This document shows positions 9,420 through 21,552 of a DNA stretch of 64,000 nt, piece after piece; position 1 is the first letter of the stretch, and each line of letters starts with the position of its first letter. The position numbers were made by a program, and so were the translations under genes. The notes beneath the pieces were generated by a model. It did not search any database and was not told the DNA's origin. It worked only from the letters and a program-made list of their open reading frames with translations. Source of the DNA: Siphonodentalium dalli (taxonomy: Eukaryota > Mollusca > Scaphopoda > Gadilida > Siphonodentaliidae). The stretch covers positions 102,206,278 through 102,270,277 of the forward strand of contig CP136069.1 of the NCBI GenBank assembly GCA_032622095.1, read 5' to 3'.

Positions 9420-10246
9420 AAAAAATAAATTGAGGGAGGGGTGGGCGATACAGGGAACTAAGGGTTGAACCGATATAAATTTGTAGAGCAATAACGACCA
9501 ATGTTGACATATTATGCATATCAACTCTACTGTTGCAACAAGGCTATAAAATAGGGGGGTGTCAGAATCTTAGTCATCTCTATATAGTGCCAGAATAGTC
9601 ATTTATGGAGTTCTATAAGATGTTGGGTTGGTTATATGGACTCGGAGAAAAAAGGGGTTTGTACCGATGAAGTTGATGAACTGACATAAATTAGTGGATC
9701 GATGTTGCCATGTAATGCATCGTGACTGTACTAAAGCAGCAATTATATAAAATTGGGGGGGGGGTCTGAAATTATCTCTATAGTTGGCACCAGGATTATA
9801 TAGAAAGGAATAGCAATTGATATACATATACGGTATACTATAGTAATAACATAGACATATAAGTACAAGTATCACGAGATAAAATATTACGTAACATGAC
9901 TATATACCGATGAAAGAAATAAATAAATTGGACCGGGATTAGAGGTTGGGTTGGTTATATGTGGATAATTGGATATGGAATTCATACCGATGAAACGATA
10001 CAAATTAGTGGAGCGATAATGACACTTAGTCAGGCTGCGTGGGGGAAATAGGGGTTGATACGATAGACCGAAATAAATTTGTCGAGTGATAATGACCAAT
10101 GTTGACGTATAAAGTAACGCGACTGTACTGTCACACAATTATCAGGTAGAACCGGTCAAATATGACAGGGTACAACACGTAATTATTTCCTAGATCGAAG
10201 AAATGATTATTTTTTTTCGATGATAAAATTTAACATGGGGATTTGC
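9420..10246. repeat. Diverged tandem segments
   Basis: Degenerate repeats of about 150-250 bp. GGGTTGGTTATATG recurs near 9625 and 9945, TACCGATGAA near 9662 and 9977, and AATAAATTTGT plus GACCAATGTTGAC near 9470 and 10070. A further pair, ATGACAGGGTACAACACGTAATTA-like at about 10160 and 10341, crosses into the duplicated block. No coding region seen. Confidence 0.6.
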
Positions 10247-10681
10247 CATTAAAATCGATTTATGTCTATAAAACTGTCATTTTTCAAAATTTTGAGCTGA
10301 AACTTGGTGTGTATGTGTGTAATACTACTATATTCTTAAAATGACAGAGTTCACCGCGTAATTATGTTTTAGATGAAAGAAATTGAATTTGTTTTCGATA
10401 AAAAATTTACAGCGTGTACGGCCTACGGGTCATTGAGTATGCTCAATTTTTGTAAACAAACTTTTGTCAATAGCCGTTTTGGTCAAACTAAACCTTCTTC
10501 GACCGGGAGAGCAGATCCGAATAGTAGCTAAGATGTATTTAGATAGAATTATCAAAAGAATATGACCGATCAGGGTACATTTTAAGAGAATAGAGTGGGG
10601 AAATCTTGGTGATAATTCCAGAAAATAAAGATGGAGGAGGAGAATCACAATTAAACTTCCCACAATGCACTTCACTAAACC

Positions 10682-11130
10682 AGGGGTTCTCAATGGGTTA
10701 CACATTATTTTCAGTCTATCAGATTATTTATATTTTCAACAACAAGTGACTTTAAGTTTACAATTTCAGCCTGTCCTGACTCTATCGATACGATTTAACA
10801 CATTTTCAAAAACGTATTATACACCGGTGGCGTTAACTTTACAATTTAAGCATCTACGTGATTCTATCGGTACGATTGAGTAAGGTACAAACAAGAATAC
10901 ATCAGGGGCTCCCAATGGGTTATATATTATTTTCAGTCTATCAAATTATTTATATTTTCAACAACATATTATTACACCGGTGACTTTAAGTTTACAATTT
11001 CAGCCTGTCCTGACTCTATCGATACGATTTATCATATTTTCATAAACATATTATACACCGGTGACGTTAACTTTACAATTTCGGCATCTACGTGATTCTA
11101 TCGGTACGATTGAGTAAGGTACACACAATC
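10682..11130. repeat. Internal tandem repeats downstream of LINE D RT
   Basis: About 222-bp units beginning GGGGTTCTCAATGGGTTACA (10682) and GGGGCTCCCAATGGGTTATA (about 10904). Each contains a smaller repeat around ACACCGGTGxCxTTAA and CTATCGxTACGATT. They lie on the 3' side of the minus-strand LINE and may be part of its 3' UTR. Unit 2 carries the same array at about 18950-19398. Confidence 0.75.
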
Positions 11131-11260
11131 TCCAAGAATACATTCGCCCTGTCCACCACGCAATATCAAACTCACAGAAGCTAGAAACACCACAGGTGGC
11201 GTAATAAGCCTTGTGAACGCGCACACATGCGCGTAAGCCTCAGGAGTTTCTGAAAATTTC

Positions 11261-12721
11261 CTAAATCTTTTTAATAAATATCGAAAGGTTTTTTGTTTTG
11301 CGCTCGCTATTTTGATTGAATAATTGGTTCAACTTCAAAGTGTTTGGTCTATTGAAATAGTATGGTTTGATGTATCTTACTCTCAAACCCTTTAATTTTT
11401 CACACTTCAAGATAGCGTGGAATTCATCTCCTAACTCTGCGTTACATAATGAGCACTTTCTTAACGAGTAGTCTCGATTTGTCCATGATCCTTCTTCGAT
11501 TGGTAATTTATGGTTTCTTGTCCGGAATCTCATGAGAGCGTGTATCATTGATGTATCGCTGGATGACAAATATTGTTCGCGGACGAAGTTATCTTTCACG
11601 ACTCGATAAAAGGTAAATTTGTTTGATACAGCTATTGCGGTTCTCCATTGTTGTGAGTATATATCAGTTAGTCTCATTCTGACAGAGTCGCGAAATTGAT
11701 TGAGGTTATCGACCAGCTGATAGGTCCAAGTGTTACCCATGCCGATTGCGTTAAGGGTGTTATGCTGCCCAGCAATCCATGGAAACTTCTTATTATCATA
11801 ATAAGACATCAGCATAATATAATACAATGCGAGTGGCGTTCTATTTGTCGTCATTGTGTTGAGCTTGCCCCAATAAGACAAGTAACATGTTTTTATTCTT
11901 ACCGATATGGGACACATGCCGAGTTCTCCATATACGAATGCACTAGGTGTAGATTTTTTAAGCTTTAAGGTGTATTTCAAAAACCAAATTTCGAGTTTTT
12001 CAAAACATGTCGTGTTTTCGTGTCCCCAGACCTCGGCTCCATATGTCATGATTGGGATAATCGATTTTTCGTAGATGTCAAGGGTAGTGGCTATAGTTAG
12101 TTTATTCACGCGTACTTTATTAAGGAGGGCGTACATTGCCACTTTAGCACTTTTAGTTCTTGTGTTTTTTTCTAGTGTGAAGAGTCCATTTCTATGGAAT
12201 GTCGTACCTAGGTATTTGTAACTATCTACTATCTCCAGTTCATGTCCAATTATTGAAAATTTCCCGCTATTCAGACTTTTGGTTTTTCGTCCAAATATAA
12301 GTTTCTTGGTTTTCGATGTATTGACATTTAATTTCCACGTGTTGCAATATATAGAAAATTTATCAAGCATGTTCTGTAAGCTGTCACGTGAGGTAGCGAG
12401 GAGTACAGTGTCGTCTGCATAAATTAAGAGAAATAGTTTTAAGTAAAGTCCGGTATCAAATTCTTCTGGCACTTTAATGTCGATTCCATTGGATCCATGC
12501 TCACGAAGATGATTTTCAAGATCGTTTAGATATATTGCAAATAGTATCGGTGAAAGACTGTCTCCTTGTTTTAGGCCAATTTTGCTTGGAAAAAAATCTG
12601 AATATTCGTTCCCAATGCGTACACAAAGCTTGATATCATTATACATTGATCGTATAACATCTAAGAGTTTACCTTCAATTTTATGGCTAATAAGCTTTTT
12701 CCAAAGCGCTGCTCTCCATTT
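11261..12721 (-). pseudogene. LINE D reverse transcriptase, N-terminally deleted (unit 1)
   Basis: Open frame of 486 codons. It begins in the thumb-side half of the RT palm (ALWKKLISHKIEGK), shows GLKQGDSLSPILF and YADD with the following DTVLLATS, then a connector region and a C-terminal C-x2-C...H...C cluster (CSLCNAELGDEFHAILKC). The motifs fit the jockey/I group of non-LTR elements, but the exact clade cannot be fixed by eye. The endonuclease and the first RT blocks, including the first catalytic aspartate, are absent. Upstream, a piece of the endonuclease-RT linker follows in another frame, so an internal deletion plus frameshift joins them near 12716. It cannot be active alone. Confidence 0.85.
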
Positions 12722-12855
12722 TTAATAAATGACCAAAAGTCTTTGCTTGATCGGACACGAAGGCTATGTATTTCAGAGCTTACTTTTCTGTTATATTGAT
12801 GTCGGCTTGATGTAATCTTTTCTTTATATTTCTTTTCTGGAATGATATCAGAGAT
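12717..12855 (-). pseudogene. LINE D linker fragment in shifted frame (unit 1)
   Basis: After an in-frame TAA this frame includes SSEIHSLRVRSSKDFWSFIK. A basic stretch ending in a D/K-F-W-x-F-I-K block is typical of the region between the endonuclease and RT of LINEs. It runs directly into the RT piece in a different frame. The identical segment is at 20985-21123 in unit 2. Confidence 0.6.
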
Positions 12856-13284
12856 TTATGAACTTTGCTAACTATCTTCAATGCTTTGGTATTCTTGACC
12901 GATGTTTTTGCACACTGAAAGATCCTAGTAGGTTGTTGATCACTTGCTGATGGTGATTGTGTGACTGTGGATTCATAGACATCTTGATGCTTTCGCTATA
13001 AAATGAAAATAATAGAGTATTTTTAGTAACACACTTGTATCCATCATTTAATTATTAAGGGAATAAGACTATCTCAGTAAGTCAGACACACAGCCAGGCC
13101 AATTGTAAAGGATAATCAACACTCTGATTGTTAATTAGAGTCATAAACTTAATTAGCCTTTGTGGCCACCAGCTTACTGGTAACATACAATGCCTCCACT
13201 AGACAGTGCTAATTGGGGGATTATTGAGGCAGATATTTGTCCCCACTTTGTCATTCAGTTGCAAATTAGAAGGGACAAGAAACA
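12856..13284. other. No gene recognised between LINEs D and C
   Basis: Contains possible further LINE D linker residues on the minus strand up to about 13000, broken by stops. Beyond that is a moderately GC-rich stretch (about 13090-13250, with TGGCCACCAGCTTACTGGTA) that I cannot assign. It recurs unchanged in unit 2 (21124-21552). Confidence 0.45.
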
Positions 13285-14834
13285 ATGCACATACCAATAC
13301 CACCATATATAGTCAAACTCTTTCGAGGAAAGCTGTTGCGCATTTTCCGCGATATGCATGCAGACTGCAGTAGCCGTGTTGTGTGCAATGGAAATATTTC
13401 TAACTCTATTCGAATCGCACAAGGAACCCGCCAGGGGGGGGGGGGCGTAAGCTCCCCGTTCTTCTACCTGGTCTACGTGAATGAACTGCTTCGACAACTC
13501 GCCAACTCACCAGAAGGTCTCACTATTCACAATATAACATGTGCTGCCCCAACAACAGCAGACGACATCGCTATAATCTCAATCACTAAAGCTGGTCTTG
13601 ACAAAATGCTCTCCACATGTCACGAATATAGTACTAAGTGGAGCTTCAATTTTTCTAACACAAAGAGTAAAGTCGTTATATTTAACGAAACTGAAAGACA
13701 ACACGATATTTCAAGAACCTGGAAACTTGGAGAACACACAATTGAAGAGGTTACTGAATGCACACACCTAGGCATAATTCAAGGAAAATTCGATATCACC
13801 TCGGTCCGCTCAAAGCAAATGTCGCATAAAATGAGGAGCACATACTTCGGACTAGCTGGCAAAAGTATTCTGAATTCATGTTCTCCGTCTGTGCTATCTA
13901 AACTTTTGAAAAACGTAGTTATTCCTCGAACAATGTATGGATCTGAGTTGTTTCCCATGGACAAAGCATCCACACTACTCACACTGGAGAGATCGTATCG
14001 GACATGTGTCAAGCACAGCCAATCACTGCCTACCAGATCCCCAACTCATCTCGCTTTGGGACTCATCGGTTTGATGCCGATAGAAAGAGAAATTCATATT
14101 AGAAAACTCTCCTTTCTTGGGAAGCTAATCCACCTGCCGATTGGACATCAAATTCCACTCAGGTTGTTTCTATTCAAAACATACCAGTATACTTTATTCG
14201 GTAGGATATTTTCCGGGTTTGTCGCTGACATCTTTCGAATCTTGGACAGATACAACCTCAGACATTTCCTCACCGATTTCCTTGATAACGGAATATTCCC
14301 TTCTGATGATATCTGGAAAAAACACAGTCGCCAGGCCGTTGAACAAAACTATTGTGCAGAGTGGTTCAACTCTACAAGTACCACGACTAGCTTGGCTATG
14401 TTGGTACAGTGTCACCCGCATCCGCTGGACAGCTGGAACATATGGGAATTAATGCGTAGAAATCGTCCCACACCGTGGCACTAAAACACCCAACCTTACT
14501 CCTCAATAAAACTACATATGACAATAATGTTCTGTGTCTCAAGTGTGGTTCGAGATACAGCAATGAATTGATGCACGTAATTTGGACATGTAGCTCGGAT
14601 GCGATTATCCAGATGCGATATAATTATTGGAACCTTATTATTGACAAATATGGTATTCCAATGTATATGTTCCTGGACAGCATGTCGCTTCAACAATTGA
14701 TGGCGATTATCCTCGGTGGCTCCTGTGTGCATATTCCAGTGGAGTTGGCACCAGCAATTGATAATGTAGTCATTGAAACAGCATATTTTTTGCTATTTTC
14801 TAGCAGAATCGTGAAGACATTGAACAGCACCTGA
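13285..14834 (+). pseudogene. LINE C reverse transcriptase, 5' truncated (unit 1)
   Basis: The first frame (13285-14484, 399 codons) enters the RT at LLRIFRDMHADCSS. It shows GTRQGGGGVSSPFFY, where four glycines come from a run of 12 G in place of the usual two, and TTADDIAII as the catalytic xADD box with Thr at the first position. It ends in a stop at 14482-14484. A second frame overlapping at 14475 continues the protein (14475-14834) and contains CLKCGSRYSNELMHVIWTC, a C-x2-C-x9-H-x4-C cluster found at LINE C-termini. So one frameshift separates RT from its tail. Endonuclease and N-terminal RT are missing through 5' truncation. Clade not assigned. Confidence 0.85.
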
Positions 14835-15633
14835 TTGACTAATATAATATGTGTATCGATTTACTAACATCAGATATTTGCCACTGTCATGAGATTGATC
14901 TATGCGTACACTAAGACCATTTAGTTAATCGATAACTAAATGAATATTTCGAAATTATGTGACCACCGAAATACATAATATAGATAATGGTTATGTTCTT
15001 AAATGTCACCATTGTGAACGTTCAGAGTCAGATCAATTCGTCAATTACTCATTGCTTAACTAGCTTATTTGTGGTAACCCCAACACAAATCTCACGCATA
15101 TTAAATTACTATGTGATGCACGTGAGGTCGTACTTTAATCTCGATTATTAACAAATTCTGGTCATCGATCTGGGCAGTATAGCTTATACATGTCATTTTC
15201 CGCATGCCATATCTAACAATTAACGTCGCTATTATACAGGATCTCATCTCAACCCATGGCATGAAACCTTTATCGAAGTTGGACTATTCCTGACCATACC
15301 TCACCTAGATCACGAATCCCGCCGAACGCATGTGCTTATCCCACGCACAATATCTCTGCCGAATTGCCGGCACGACCATACAAATAATTGTATATGTACC
15401 TATTATATTGTATATAATTTGCACCTGTAATTATCAAACACACTGTCATGCTCTACGTGTACACTCTCTCCCACGAGGAGGCAATATTTATTAGGGGTTT
15501 TGGGAGTGAGCCCAGGGAAGATTTGAAAGGGGCGGAACCCCTCTCCTACAACCCACTTGTGAAATAATATTGGGGCTATGGAAAGTTATGACAATTCGAC
15601 ATAGCATGAGATGAATAAAAAAAAAAAAAAAAA
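14835..15633 (+). mobile_element. LINE C 3' UTR and poly(A) tail (unit 1)
   Basis: About 780 bases of non-coding sequence end in ATGAAT followed by 17 A (15617-15633). The poly(A) end directly abuts the 3' end of the minus-strand ORF1-like gene E, so C probably inserted there. I could not find a matching target duplication at the truncated 5' side near 13262-13285. Confidence 0.7.
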
Positions 15634-15648
15634 GATGGTCTAGACATA

Positions 15649-16533
15649 TTAAGATTTTTTCTTCTTTGGTTTCTTTTTCTTTCTTTGCTGAGTTTCTGCT
15701 TGTTGTTCTTCTTGTTGTCGTCGTTGTAGAATCTCAGCTATCATTTGTTGTTGTTCTTGTTGCCGGCGATCAGAATCCCGCTTTGTTTCTCGCAAGTATA
15801 TTTCTAGTTTTTCTTGTTCTTCCATATACTCTTCATGAGGTCGGGCGCCTGTACTGGTGTTGTTGGTGTTGTTGTTGGTGCTGGTGGAGCTGGGGGACAC
15901 CGGGATGTTTTGGTAATCCGGTGTCCGATGTGTAAAGCTGTCCAGTTCCACGTCGAAGCTGGCGGCAGGAACATCTGGGGTGGTATCCACGTCCCTGTCT
16001 CCGCAAGCCTCGACGACGACAGCAGGGACCTCCGGCAGATCCACGGAGTCCCTGCTAGCTGGTTCAATGTCGTCAGTCTCCATGCAGGTCGAGTCGTCTG
16101 GGCGTCTCTCAGACAACTTCGACCCGCCGGCTATGACTATAGACGGCTGAGCCACACGGGGAGGGGTGACCGGTCGATCAACGGTCACCCCCTTCTGCCT
16201 CTTCCATTTAGCCCGTCTGGCGGCGTCCCTTCTTTTTCTAGTAGGCGTCTTCTTCTTGGGAGGCCCCTTCACAACCTTCATAGAACAGGAGGCAGTCTTG
16301 GAGTTGGTGTCCCGGGTCTGTGATTTCTGGGTACCAGTATCTTCAGTCCTGAACTCCAGGCAAAGAGTCAGATATCCCCGGCTAGACTGGAGAGACCAGT
16401 TAGCGATGTCCAATATCCGACTTCTCTGCACTGCGGCCAACACGGCGTCTGGGATTAAATCCATAAGCCTAATCCAAAACCGTCTCACTGGCGTTAAGCA
16501 CGGGGGCAGCTGCACCCGGAGGCGCGGCCACAC
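15649..16533 (-). pseudogene. ORF1-like protein E of a non-LTR element (unit 1)
   Basis: A 294-codon frame without an ATG at its upstream limit (stop, then GTG); the first Met is at residue 24. The N-terminal block has RRFWIRLMDLIPDAV and YLTLCLEF. A basic motif follows (RKRRDAARRAKWKRQK), then an acidic/Ser-Thr-Pro-rich centre, a Q/E-rich stretch likely to be helical, and a lysine tail (KKKKPKKKKS). The first two blocks are shared with gene F, so both belong to one family. I infer a LINE ORF1 (RNA-binding particle protein). No RRM or zinc knuckle is evident. It may be the ORF1 of LINE D on the same strand, with LINE C inserted between, but the missing endonuclease makes this uncertain. Confidence 0.6.
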
Positions 16534-16998
16534 GACTCACCCGTGCTCAACGCTCTGACCGAAGAGGAACTAATAAGGATCGAAGCAATCACGACCGTTT
16601 CGCTCCACTCTCCTGCCAGAGACGAGGAGGCAATAAAGAATATATATATATATATACCATAGCATATAATACCATAACAGATGGAGATAATTAAACATGA
16701 TCATAAGAGTGATATATTATAGTGATCTATTGTCAATTATTTGAAGTTGGTTTCTCATTGTATTTATCAAAACAAGCCTTCTACCTCAAAGGTTAACCAA
16801 TGCTTAAGCAAACAAACAGGAGGTGTCAACAGAATTCACCATTGAGACGTGCAGTGGATCAAAACTCAGTGTTGTGACAACATAGAAATAGCCAGTCACC
16901 AGTCTAACACTTTGATCATTCTTGCTTCCGGCCACTCAGGGGAAGGATCGTCTGCCGAGCGCTCCGCGCTTTGTCCCTTGAGTGGTTCGTGACTTTTT
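16534..16998. other. Spacer between divergent ORF1-like genes (unit 1)
   Basis: Contains a short (TA)n run at about 16641-16656 and AT-rich sequence; no coding region. The motif ACGAGGAGGCAATA occurs here (about 16622) and in the LINE C 3' UTR (about 15474). Being between two diverging frames it could hold 5' UTRs of both, but no promoter element is clear. Confidence 0.45.
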
Positions 16999-17772
16999 TT
17001 GTCAGACTTGGTTTGGATTAGGCTTAGTCCAATGGACCGAATACCAAGCCAAGTTTGCAACGCTTTGGAAGGCTTCCAATCGGTATATTGTGTGCGTTGG
17101 TCTATACATGCACATAAGGGTCGGTTGGATGTGGCCTTAGAGTTCAGTGTTGAACCCTCAACCAGCAGCGGTCCGGAGAAGACTAACACCAAGACCACAG
17201 CTGGAGGGGCTTCACAGAAAGAGAAGAAAAAGAAGAAGAGTCCGGGACACCGTCGCTGGGATGCCGAAAGAAGGGCCAGGTGGATTAAGAGGAAGGCTGA
17301 GAGACGCCCAGCTACCTCCCACTTGGTCCTCGCTGGACAGCACCCTTGACAGGACCCACTCGCGGATGCCGCATCCACTGACCTGCCATCCCAGAGGCCG
17401 ACTGAGAATATCCAGACAGCCTCTGCAGTGGATGCGGAGTCGACTGTGATAACACCCCCACTGCAGGAGCCGACTGATGTCACCCCGGCGGTTCCTGCGT
17501 TGGAACAGTCTAACGCCGAGATGGGACCGGATACTCCACCACAGAGGGAGGACTCTTTCACCGTCCCTGAGACCCCGAGGTACGAGCCGGAGTCTCCACC
17601 ACCCAGGGAGAGAGAACCACCAGACATTGACCAACTGATACAAGATTTAAAGGACCGGATCATCGAGGAACATCATCAAGGAACAACCCATCAATTCACA
17701 AAGGCAGAAAAAGAACTCATCTATAACCGTATCATCTACACGGAAGACGACGCCTTGGATCCGGATACAGTT
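16999..17772 (+). pseudogene. ORF1-like protein F, nonsense and insertion-broken (unit 1)
   Basis: The plus-strand frame opens after TGA at about 16990 with SDLVWIRLSPMDRIPS and LDVALEF, followed by a basic motif (RRWDAERRARWIKRK), mirroring gene E. An in-frame TGA at 17347-17349 interrupts it; the same frame continues with a Pro/Glu/Thr-rich region and a predicted helical stretch (IDQLIQDLKDRIIEE). At 17773 LINE A sequence begins, so the true C-terminus is lost. The frame then reads into the LINE A tail up to 17829, which is spurious. Most likely ORF1 of a LINE related to E but inverted relative to it. Confidence 0.6.
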
Positions 17773-18514
17773 AGTGTAAACATATTTTTATTTCCAAATC
17801 CAAACATAATACACATAATACACAAATGACATAAATATACAACATATAAGAGATAATGTATGGAAATGAGGATCAGACAACAAGCCCGAGGGCTTATATG
17901 AAGTCTTCTCCTCTTTGGCGACATGCCCCTTCCCCAATAAGTGAGGGAGGGGTATCGATCAGACGGGAAATAATAGAAATAATATTTTTTAAAGGAGAAG
18001 TAACTAAGTTTAAGTTGGGATGGACACAGCGGGAAGATAGTGTTAGGGATAGCAGGAGGCAGAGAGAGAGAGAGAAAGAAGAGAGAGAGAGAGAATGAGA
18101 GGGAGAGTGAGAAAGTAGAGGGGACAGAGTTTTCAATAATTTAGTTGCTGCGTGATGAAAATTATGCTCGTAGTAATATGCATGCGTCAGGCTCCATGGG
18201 AGGGGGTCAATCGCAATGGCCAATTCCTATTTCAATGGGGTTTACTGTGAATATCGCTGCATTCTTCACGTAGAATCATTTCACGTATATACAGGATAGT
18301 GACAAGTAAAGTAACTTACAAAATAATCGTTATCGGAAGACATTTAGTACTACATATATAATGGAGAACATCGTGCTGCCGCATAACGCGGCCGGAATCC
18401 AAAGCAATTTGTTACCCATACAGATCATGGAAATCTTTTTGTTCTCATAATATATGTCTGTACTGCATTAAATATTTGTTTGTTTTCGCGAAGACTAAGC
18501 TCTCTTGACCCCCG
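17773..18514 (-). mobile_element. LINE A 3' tail, truncated at duplication junction
   Basis: The 3' UTR and about 30 C-terminal codons of LINE A, identical in detail to the tail of A2 (26039-26780) and slightly different from A1 (for example CTCTTTGGCG against CTCTTTTGCG). It ends abruptly at the junction with unit 2. Confidence 0.9.
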
Positions 18515-19528
18515 CATTAAAATCGATTTATGTCTATAAAACTGTCATTTTTCAAAATTTTGAGCTGAAACTTGGTGTGTATGTGTGTAATACTACTATA
18601 TTCTTAAAATGACAGAGTTCACCGCGTAATTATGTTTTAGATGAAAGAAATTGAATTTGTTTTCGATAAAAAATTTACAGCGTGTACGGCCTACGGGTCA
18701 TTGAGTATGCTCAATTTTTGTAAACAAACTTTTGTCAATAGCCGTTTTGGTCAAACTAAACCTTCTTCGACCGGGAGAGCAGATCCGAATAGTAGCTAAG
18801 ATGTATTTAGATAGAATTATCAAAAGAATATGACCGATCAGGGTACATTTTAAGAGAATAGAGTGGGGAAATCTTGGTGATAATTCCAGAAAATAAAGAT
18901 GGAGGAGGAGAATCACAATTAAACTTCCCACAATGCACTTCACTAAACCAGGGGTTCTCAATGGGTTACACATTATTTTCAGTCTATCAGATTATTTATA
19001 TTTTCAACAACAAGTGACTTTAAGTTTACAATTTCAGCCTGTCCTGACTCTATCGATACGATTTAACACATTTTCAAAAACGTATTATACACCGGTGGCG
19101 TTAACTTTACAATTTAAGCATCTACGTGATTCTATCGGTACGATTGAGTAAGGTACAAACAAGAATACATCAGGGGCTCCCAATGGGTTATATATTATTT
19201 TCAGTCTATCAAATTATTTATATTTTCAACAACATATTATTACACCGGTGACTTTAAGTTTACAATTTCAACCTGTCCTGACTCTATCGATACGATTTAT
19301 CATATTTTCATAAACATATTATACACCGGTGACGTTAACTTTACAATTTCGGCATCTACGTGATTCTATCGGTACGATTGAGTAAGGTACACACAATCTC
19401 CAAGAATACATTCGCCCTGTCCACCACGCAATATCAAACTCACAGAAGCTAGAAACACCACAGGTGGCGTAATAAGCCTTGTGAACGCGCACACATGCGC
19501 GTAAGCCTCAGGAGTTTCTGAAAATTTC

Positions 19529-20989
19529 CTAAATCTTTTTAATAAATATCGAAAGGTTTTTTGTTTTGCGCTCGCTATTTTGATTGAATAATTGGTTCAA
19601 CTTCAAAGTGTTTGGTCTATTGAAATAGTATGGTTTGATGTATCTTACTCTCAAACCCTTTAATTTTTCACACTTCAAGATAGCGTGGAATTCATCTCCT
19701 AACTCTGCGTTACATAATGAGCACTTTCTTAACGAGTAGTCTCGATTTGTCCATGATCCTTCTTCGATTGGTAATTTATGGTTTCTTGTCCGGAATCTCA
19801 TGAGAGCGTGTATCATTGATGTATCGCTGGATGACAAATATTGTTCGCGGACGAAGTTATCTTTCACGACTCGATAAAAGGTAAATTTGTTTGATACAGC
19901 TATTGCGGTTCTCCATTGTTGTGAGTATATATCAGTTAGTCTCATTCTGACAGAGTCGCGAAATTGATTGAGGTTATCGACCAGCTGATAGGTCCAAGTG
20001 TTACCCATGCCGATTGCGTTAAGGGTGTTATGCTGCCCAGCAATCCATGGAAACTTCTTATTATCATAATAAGACATCAGCATAATATAATACAATGCGA
20101 GTGGCGTTCTATTTGTCGTCATTGTGTTGAGCTTGCCCCAATAAGACAAGTAACATGTTTTTATTCTTACCGATATGGGACACATGCCGAGTTCTCCATA
20201 TACGAATGCACTAGGTGTAGATTTTTTAAGCTTTAAGGTGTATTTCAAAAACCAAATTTCGAGTTTTTCAAAACATGTCGTGTTTTCGTGTCCCCAGACC
20301 TCGGCTCCATATGTCATGATTGGGATAATCGATTTTTCGTAGATGTCAAGGGTAGTGGCTATAGTTAGTTTATTCACGCGTACTTTATTAAGGAGGGCGT
20401 ACATTGCCACTTTAGCACTTTTAGTTCTTGTGTTTTTTTCTAGTGTGAAGAGTCCATTTCTATGGAATGTCGTACCTAGCTATTTGTAACTATCTACTAT
20501 CTCCAGTTCATGTCCAATTATTGAAAATTTCCCGCTATTCAGACTTTTGGTTTTTCGTCCAAATATAAGTTTCTTGGTTTTCGATGTATTGACATTTAAT
20601 TTCCACGTGTTGCAATATATAGAAAATTTATCAAGCATGTTCTGTAAGCTGTCACGTGAGGTAGCGAGGAGTACAGTGTCGTCTGCATAAATTAAGAGAA
20701 ATAGTTTTAAGTAAAGTCCGGTATCAAATTCTTCTGGCACTTTAATGTCGATTCCATTGGATCCATGCTCACGAAGATGATTTTCAAGATCGTTTAGATA
20801 TATTGCAAATAGTATCGGTGAAAGACTGTCTCCTTGTTTTAGGCCAATTTTGCTTGGAAAAAAATCTGAATATTCGTTCCCAATGCGTACACAAAGCTTG
20901 ATATCATTATACATTGATCGTATAACATCTAAGAGTTTACCTTCAATTTTATGGCTAATAAGCTTTTTCCAAAGCGCTGCTCTCCATTT
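19529..20989 (-). pseudogene. LINE D reverse transcriptase (unit 2), extra stop
   Basis: Same as the unit 1 copy except for a TAC to TAG change (stop at 20480-20482), which splits the frame after the RT core (VDSYK then stop). Motifs GLKQGDSLSPILF and YADD lie in the 20480-20914 part; the C-terminal Cys/His cluster lies in 19529-20410. The linker fragment in the shifted frame follows at 20985-21123. Confidence 0.85.
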
Positions 20990-21552
20990 TTAATAAATGA
21001 CCAAAAGTCTTTGCTTGATCGGACACGAAGGCTATGTATTTCAGAGCTTACTTTTCTGTTATATTGATGTCGGCTTGATGTAATCTTTTCTTTATATTTC
21101 TTTTCTGGAATGATATCAGAGATTTATGAACTTTGCTAACTATCTTCAATGCTTTGGTATTCTTGACCGATGTTTTTGCACACTGAAAGATCCTAGTAGG
21201 TTGTTGATCACTTGCTGATGGTGATTGTGTGACTGTGGATTCATAGACATCTTGATGCTTTCGCTATAAAATGAAAATAATAGAGTATTTTTAGTAACAC
21301 ACTTGTATCCATCATTTAATTATTAAGGGAATAAGACTATCTCAGTAAGTCAGACACACAGCCAGGCCAATTGTAAAGGATAATCAACACTCTGATTGTT
21401 AATTAGAGTCATAAACTTAATTAGCCTTTGTGGCCACCAGCTTACTGGTAACATACAATGCCTCCACTAGACAGTGCTAATTGGGGGATTATTGAGGCAG
21501 ATATTTGTCCCCACTTTGTCATTCAGTTGCAAATTAGAAGGGACAAGAAACA

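Larger units (their letters stand above)
10247..18514. repeat. 8.27-kb tandem duplication, unit 1
   Basis: Starts at CATTAAAATCGATTTA and is followed at once by a second copy starting with the same bases at 18515. It contains LINE D, LINE C, ORF1-like genes E and F and the 3' 742 bases of LINE A, where it stops in mid element. By eye I found about six substitutions and one poly-G length difference against unit 2. The junction lies where A reads CCCGCATTAG and the left boundary reads GCCATTAAAA, a CATTA microhomology. This unit is the extra copy; unit 2 continues into a complete A element. Confidence 0.95.

Noticed and set aside
16540-16552. Splice donor-like GGTGAGT on the minus strand upstream of gene E
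   Set aside because: An intron there would remove the conserved WIRL block; ORF1 genes of LINEs are normally intronless.
15814-17663. Long ORFs opposite genes E and F (for example 15814-16323 plus, 16896-17663 minus)
   Set aside because: Antisense shadows of GC-richer ORF1-like genes; the sense frames carry the shared motifs.
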